A DNA stretch of 64,000 nucleotides from Hyphomonas sp. (GTDB lineage: Bacteria > Pseudomonadota > Alphaproteobacteria > Caulobacterales > Hyphomonadaceae): the NCBI RefSeq assembly GCF_017792385.1, contig NZ_CP051230.1:868001-932000 (forward strand), written 5' to 3'. How positions within the stretch are numbered: the stretch's first letter is position 1; every line of letters begins with the position of its first letter. This document shows, in pieces, positions 60,424 to 64,000 of this stretch. Below the pieces are notes generated by a model. It made no database searches and was not told the origin of the DNA. It worked only from the letters and a program-made list of their open reading frames with translations. The position numbers were made by a program, and so were the translations under genes.

Positions 60424-60591
60424 TCACCGCTCCAGATATCTGATCGTGATCAACAATAGCCCTCCCAAGCCAAAAAAAAAGCCTACGAACCAAACGTCAG
60501 GTAAAAACCCGGTAGTCCATGCAAATAGTGCAGTAAACCCGAAGACCAGAAAAACTATCTTCATTGCTGCAGCGATAGGTAACTGTTTCAT
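60424..60591 (-). CDS. 55-aa membrane protein coupled to the RHS tip, probable immunity protein
   Basis: A 55-codon frame starts at 60591, its ATG overlapping the stop of the RHS tip frame (ATGA), and ends with TGA at 60424. The product, MKQLPIAAAMKIVFLVFGFT then ALFAWTTGFLPDVWF and FGLGGLLLITIRYLER, has two clear membrane segments and a basic end, a well-formed small membrane protein. A gene coupled to the 3' end of an RHS toxin tip is usually its immunity gene. Family unknown. Confidence 0.6.
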   Translation of the reverse strand: MKQLPIAAAMKIVFLVFGFTALFAWTTGFLPDVWFVGFFFGLGGLLLITIRYLER

Positions 60592-61384
60592 CGCGCCGGA
60601 TCATCCATGTCTGGTAGTGGAGGCACAAGTGGTCCGCTGGTCCCTGATAGTCGATCCATGAATTGACCGGGTTGGGATTGAAGCTCCGAAGCCACCCGGC
60701 CTGCAAAATTTGCAACTGAAGACATCTGGTCCGCAGTACTGGAAATCAAGTCATCGCCGACGACCATGTTTTCCACGCCAGGCCCTTGTTGTCCAGCACC
60801 TACACCTCCTGAGATCGTCGCTTCGACGTTCCCGTTGATACGATTTGCACCGAAGCCAACATCTCGACCCTTTCCGATATCGACATCGAATAGTGCTTCG
60901 GAATTGCCTGACATATCTTCGACGGAACACCCTGGGCAGCCGCCCACTTCCACGTCCAACGAATCTCCAGTTTGAACAGACGCGCCGTAGCTCACGTATG
61001 GTCGAATTTCCAACTGGCCGGCCTGATTCGTGCCGACTATGAATCCAAAAGACCCCTGACCACCAGCTGGAACTGGTCCGCCTCCAGTCTTTCCTTCCAA
61101 CCCAATTCTGAGAGTCCACCCCCCGTCGGGTCCGTCGCATTCACCGGATCATTTGCGACGTACGCATACAGATTCAGCTGATCCTCATACCCGATCGGAT
61201 CTGCTGAGAGGAACCGGCCGGCGACGGGGTCGTAATAGCGTGCCTGCATATAGGTCAGGCCCGTGGACGTGTCCTGAATGTGGCCCGTGAAGCCCTGATC
61301 ATCCTCCATCGCGGCAGGGGACTGGCGGTCTTCCCCGAAGGGCGTGAAATCCCGCCGCCAGACACTGTTTCCGGACCTCTTCAT
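60588..61384 (-). pseudogene. RHS repeat-associated core and C-terminal tip, frameshifted remnant
   Basis: From 61384 the frame reads an RHS core: FTGHIQDTSTGLTYMQARYY, DPVAGRFLSADPIGY and NLYAYVANDPVNATDPTG, and then stops soon after. In another frame (61100-60588) the text goes on as EGKTGGGPVPAGGQGSFGFI with a Gly-rich unique tip, so one base was lost near 61095. No upstream RHS/YD repeats are present; only the last piece remains. RHS tips are toxins delivered by contact-dependent systems. The tip fold is not recognised. Confidence 0.7.
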
Positions 61385-61480
61385 TTCCGCCGCCGATATT
61401 CCGGGATGTCGGCATGCATGTCCTGAAAGATATCGTCGCCTTCGGGGCCACGTTTGCGTGTGGCCCCGAAGTAATTCAAC

Positions 61481-61996
61481 TCAATAACTATCTTCGGTGT
61501 CGGCGGCGTCGATGGTGCCGTCGCCATTCGTGTCGAGGGTTTCGAACATGCGGGTGCCGGAGGCATTGAACTCGTCCAGCGAAAGAACCCCGTCTTCATC
61601 CTTGTCCAGAACGGTGAAGCGGAACTCGGCCTGGTCAACCTGGCGCTTGTGCTGGTCCTCCAGCTGGGCAATCAGGCGCGTTTCATATTCCGAGACATAT
61701 TCCTCCGAATACACTGCGCCATCGCTGTCGGCGTCGCGCCGGCGATACCCTGTCTCGCGCTCGGCCAGGAATTCGGCTTCGGTCACCTGGCCATCGTCGT
61801 CGGTATCATATTTCTCGAAGAAGGCGTCCTTGCTGTGCCCCCGGGCGGATCGCCGGGGCGCCTGCGCCTCTGCGTCCGCTTCAGCTGCCGGCGCGGCAAT
61901 GTCTGCGGTGTCCAGCGTGGCCGGCGCAGCCTGTGAGGCGCAGGCCGCCAGGGCCGCAGACCCGGCGGCGAGAAGGATCAGATGTATCTGTTTCAT
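61481..61996 (-). CDS. EF-hand domain lipoprotein
   Basis: The 171-aa protein starting at 61996 (an ATG at 62008 is possible) has a lipoprotein signal (LILLAAGSAALAACASQ) and four EF-hand-like loops: YDTDDDGQVTEAEF, DADSDGAVYSEEY, LDKDEDGVLSLDEF and LDTNGDGTIDAADT. It should bind calcium at the cell envelope. It lies 42 bases after the DUF4198 gene on the same strand. Confidence 0.85.
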   Translation of the reverse strand: MKQIHLILLAAGSAALAACASQAAPATLDTADIAAPAAEADAEAQAPRRSARGHSKDAFFEKYDTDDDGQVTEAEFLAERETGYRRRDADSDGAVYSEEYVSEYETRLIAQLEDQHKRQVDQAEFRFTVLDKDEDGVLSLDEFNASGTRMFETLDTNGDGTIDAADTEDSY

Positions 61997-62038
61997 GAGA
62001 GTTTCCATTTTCAGTGAAAGGCCGGAACCTGCCCCGCG

Positions 62039-62836
62039 CTAGCGGGACACTTCGAGCGTCAGGGAGGTGGTGTAGCTGCGTTCATCCGTATCCGCCCCTT
62101 CGGGCGCATCGGCGGCATGGCGCGTCATGATGAGGTATTTTCCGGGTGCATCGAAGCCCAGCGTCAGCGCGCCATCGGCGTCGGTCTCGACATGCTGCAC
62201 GAATTTCGGCTCCTCATAGGCGCCGCCTTCGCGCTTGACCTCAACCGACTGCGCGGCCAGCGGTGCGCCGTCGAACAGGATGCGAAATGCAAAGCCGTCA
62301 TCCAGGAAGACTTCATTCGGGTGGGTCTCCGGCGCAATGACCAGTCGGCCGATGGGCCGGGTCACCGCATCCCAGGTCGGCGCGCCTTTCGTGACATAAG
62401 CATCCGCCACGGTCTCCGTCTGACTGGTGATCACCTCGGTCGCGTTTTCCGGCACCACCGCGTCCGGCCCCATGAGGACCTTCCATTCACCTTCCACCAG
62501 GGCCTTGCGGCTGGACCGGCCAAGCCGAACGCCTGTCGTGAACCGATAGGTCCCTTCCCCGCCCAGTGCCTCTTCCAGCATGACAACCTGACGCAGCGGC
62601 GTGATCGAATCATACGCATCGCGCGACCCGTCCGGCAGCACGACATGATAATCGTCAGAGGCAACGGCGATTTCCGGGACGAACACATCCTCGGTGAAGG
62701 AGGCCTGCAGCGTCACATAATTCCCTTCGGACGTGACGAACATGTTCGGCAAGACATAGGATGTGTGCGCCAGGGCAGGCAGGCACAGTCCCGTCATGGC
62801 GGTGAGTGCGAGCGCACCCGGTTTCAGGCATTTCAT
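62039..62836 (-). CDS. DUF4198 family periplasmic protein
   Basis: The 265-aa protein has a signal peptide (ALTAMTGLCLPALAHTSYVL), then the DUF4198 pattern with DYHVVLPDGSRDAYDSITPL, HPNEVFLDDGFAFRILFDGA and ALTLGFDAPGKYLIMTRHA. The family is found with metal uptake genes. It is divergent from an ApbE gene, and a Fur-box-like site lies in between, so iron control is likely. Confidence 0.82.
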   Translation of the reverse strand: MKCLKPGALALTAMTGLCLPALAHTSYVLPNMFVTSEGNYVTLQASFTEDVFVPEIAVASDDYHVVLPDGSRDAYDSITPLRQVVMLEEALGGEGTYRFTTGVRLGRSSRKALVEGEWKVLMGPDAVVPENATEVITSQTETVADAYVTKGAPTWDAVTRPIGRLVIAPETHPNEVFLDDGFAFRILFDGAPLAAQSVEVKREGGAYEEPKFVQHVETDADGALTLGFDAPGKYLIMTRHAADAPEGADTDERSYTTSLTLEVSR

Positions 62837-62861
62837 TGGCAGACCCCTTGGTTCCTGTATT

Positions 62862-62892
62862 TGAGAATAATAATCACTTGCACAATATGCAA
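62862..62892. promoter_or_regulatory. Fur-box-like site and adjacent palindrome between DUF4198 and ApbE genes
   Basis: TGAGAATAATAATCA (62862-62876) matches the 7-1-7 Fur consensus TGATAATNATTATCA at 12 of 14 defined positions. Two bases on, TTGCA-CAATA-TGCAA (62878-62892) is a second palindrome. Position between divergent genes suggests shared iron-responsive control. Confidence 0.55.
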
Positions 62893-62995
62893 ATGAGATT
62901 TAGTTGCAAGTATAGATTTTGACCCGCCCTTCCCGGCGCGCCTGTCGCATTAGGTTTCACAGGCCCGCTCAGGACCCAGCCACGCCGGAGGCCTT

Positions 62996-64000
62996 ATGCG
63001 TTCCCACCTCAAATTCGGCTTGCTCGCGGCACTGACCGCTGCGGCGCTGCCGCTTTTCAACAGTCATGCCGACACGTTCCGGCGCCATCAGGATCACGTG
63101 CTTGGCACGTCCTTCGATCTTGTCGTCACAGCGTCGTCGGCTGAAGCGGCTGACGCAGCCGAAGACGCCATTCTGGCCGAGATCGACCGGCTGAATGACG
63201 TATTCAGCCTGTATAAGCCATCCGAACTCCGCCGGCTCAATGATGCGGACAGGCTGATCGTCTCGGATGATCTGGTGACCGTATGGACGGTTTGCGAATC
63301 CTACCGCGAGCAAACCGGCAATGCCCTCAGCTGCCGGATCGGCGATCTGACCGCCGCCTGGCAAGACGCAGAGGCGACCCAGACTGTCCCCTCCCGTCCC
63401 GATCTGCGCCTGCGGGCCGGTGAGACCCGGCGGGCCGAAATCGGTCTCGACACATCCATCAACCAGATCACCCGGCCCAACGCCGTACGATTCGACATGA
63501 ATGCGCTGGCCAAGGGATACATTCTGGACGCCGCGCTGACCGCGGGACGAAAGGCTGCGCCGGAGGCGGATGGCGTGCTCGTCAACATTGGAGGCGACAT
63601 CCGCGCCTGGGGCGAAGGCCCGCATGATGGCGCATGGTCTGTCGCCGTGACCGACGCCTCGGAACTTGCCGACGGCGCCAGCGCCCCGGCCGGCGCGCTT
63701 CGGATCCGCAGCGGTGCAATTGCGGCCAGTGGTCAGGGCCCCCGCGACCGGGAGATCGCGGGGCAGGCATTTGGCCATGTGATCTCACCTGCCGATGGCT
63801 GGCCGGTTGCGCATGTTCGGGCCGCCAGCGTGTACGCGCCCACTGCCATCGAGGCCGACGCTCTGGCCACTGCATTGATGGTCATGGAGCTGAAGTCCGG
63901 GCTGTCCTACATCGCTTCACAGCCAGGCATCGAAGCCGAGGTCGTCACCGCCGACGGCCGCCGCCACGCCACCTCCGGCTGGTCCGCGCTTCAAATCCGC
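62996..64000 (+). CDS. apbE: FAD:protein FMN transferase (ApbE), truncated by window end
   Basis: The visible 335 residues start with a signal peptide (MRSHLKFGLLAALTAAALPL) and show ApbE features: VLGTSFDLVVTASSAEAADA, FDMNALAKGYILDAAL, VNIGGDIRAWG and the metal-type residues in AIEADALATALMVM. ApbE attaches FMN to threonine of partner proteins in the periplasm. Paired with DUF4198 around a Fur-like site, as in iron-related PepSY/ApbE loci. No stop codon occurs before the window ends. Confidence 0.88.
   Translation, partial: MRSHLKFGLLAALTAAALPLFNSHADTFRRHQDHVLGTSFDLVVTASSAEAADAAEDAILAEIDRLNDVFSLYKPSELRRLNDADRLIVSDDLVTVWTVCESYREQTGNALSCRIGDLTAAWQDAEATQTVPSRPDLRLRAGETRRAEIGLDTSINQITRPNAVRFDMNALAKGYILDAALTAGRKAAPEADGVLVNIGGDIRAWGEGPHDGAWSVAVTDASELADGASAPAGALRIRSGAIAASGQGPRDREIAGQAFGHVISPADGWPVAHVRAASVYAPTAIEADALATALMVMELKSGLSYIASQPGIEAEVVTADGRRHATSGWSALQIR

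Noticed and set aside
1..64000. CRISPR arrays
   Set aside because: No regularly spaced repeat of 20-40 bases with unique spacers was seen; the repeats present are paired operators, leaders and att sites.

Overview
The window looks like an alphaproteobacterial chromosome segment carrying two adjacent integrative elements and a stretch of host chromosome. The basis is high GC, alphaproteobacterial-type Trb conjugation genes and the style of the flanking genes; a Hyphomonadaceae-like host is only a guess. I see no complete tRNA or rRNA gene, no CRISPR array and no insertion sequence.

Left element (1-5165, cut by the window start): the end of a CBASS-type anti-phage operon, with the C-terminus of a CD-NTase, a Cap2-like E2-E1 protein, a Cap3-like JAMM peptidase, a DUF6602-type nuclease-like protein and an unknown 130-aa protein. 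Then comes a tyrosine integrase and a 3' fragment of tRNA-Arg(CCG).

Central element (about 5166-56988, 52 kb): an integrative and conjugative element (ICE) bounded by direct repeats of the tRNA-Arg(CCG) 3' end. All core genes are on the minus strand: DUF2274-trbI-G-F-L-K-J-E-D-C-B, a ribbon-helix-helix gene, traG (coupling protein), a DUF3363-type relaxase, a lytic transglycosylase, DUF736, traF, DUF2840, an excisionase-like HTH gene, two DUF2285-type regulators (one frameshifted), DUF2493, a Toprim protein, a ParB-like protein and a DUF932 protein. Metabolic or stress cargo sits in gaps between core modules: MarR/DoxX/Rieske/GST/LysR at the left end, AraC/DUF1801/VOC beside trbB, and LysR/SDR/DUF924/LtrA/K+ channel in the middle.

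The right 15 kb of the ICE (40.4-55.3 kb) is a defence island: a GHKL ATPase with a small partner; a four-gene operon of AbiEi-like regulator, putative nuclease, OLD ATPase/Toprim nuclease and UvrD helicase (Gabija-like with two extra genes); a HEPN-like/PD-(D/E)XK pair whose HEPN-like gene has an in-frame amber codon; an AbiEi/AbiEii toxin-antitoxin pair; and a catalytically dead long-B Argonaute coupled to a PD-(D/E)XK nuclease. The ICE ends with its own integrase and second tRNA fragment.

Right flank (56989-64000), presumed chromosome: an HxlR regulator divergent from an MdaB-like quinone reductase and a GST; a decayed RHS C-terminal tip with a translationally coupled 55-aa membrane protein (likely immunity protein); then an EF-hand lipoprotein, a DUF4198 protein and the start of an ApbE-type flavin transferase, the last two divergent around a Fur-box-like site.
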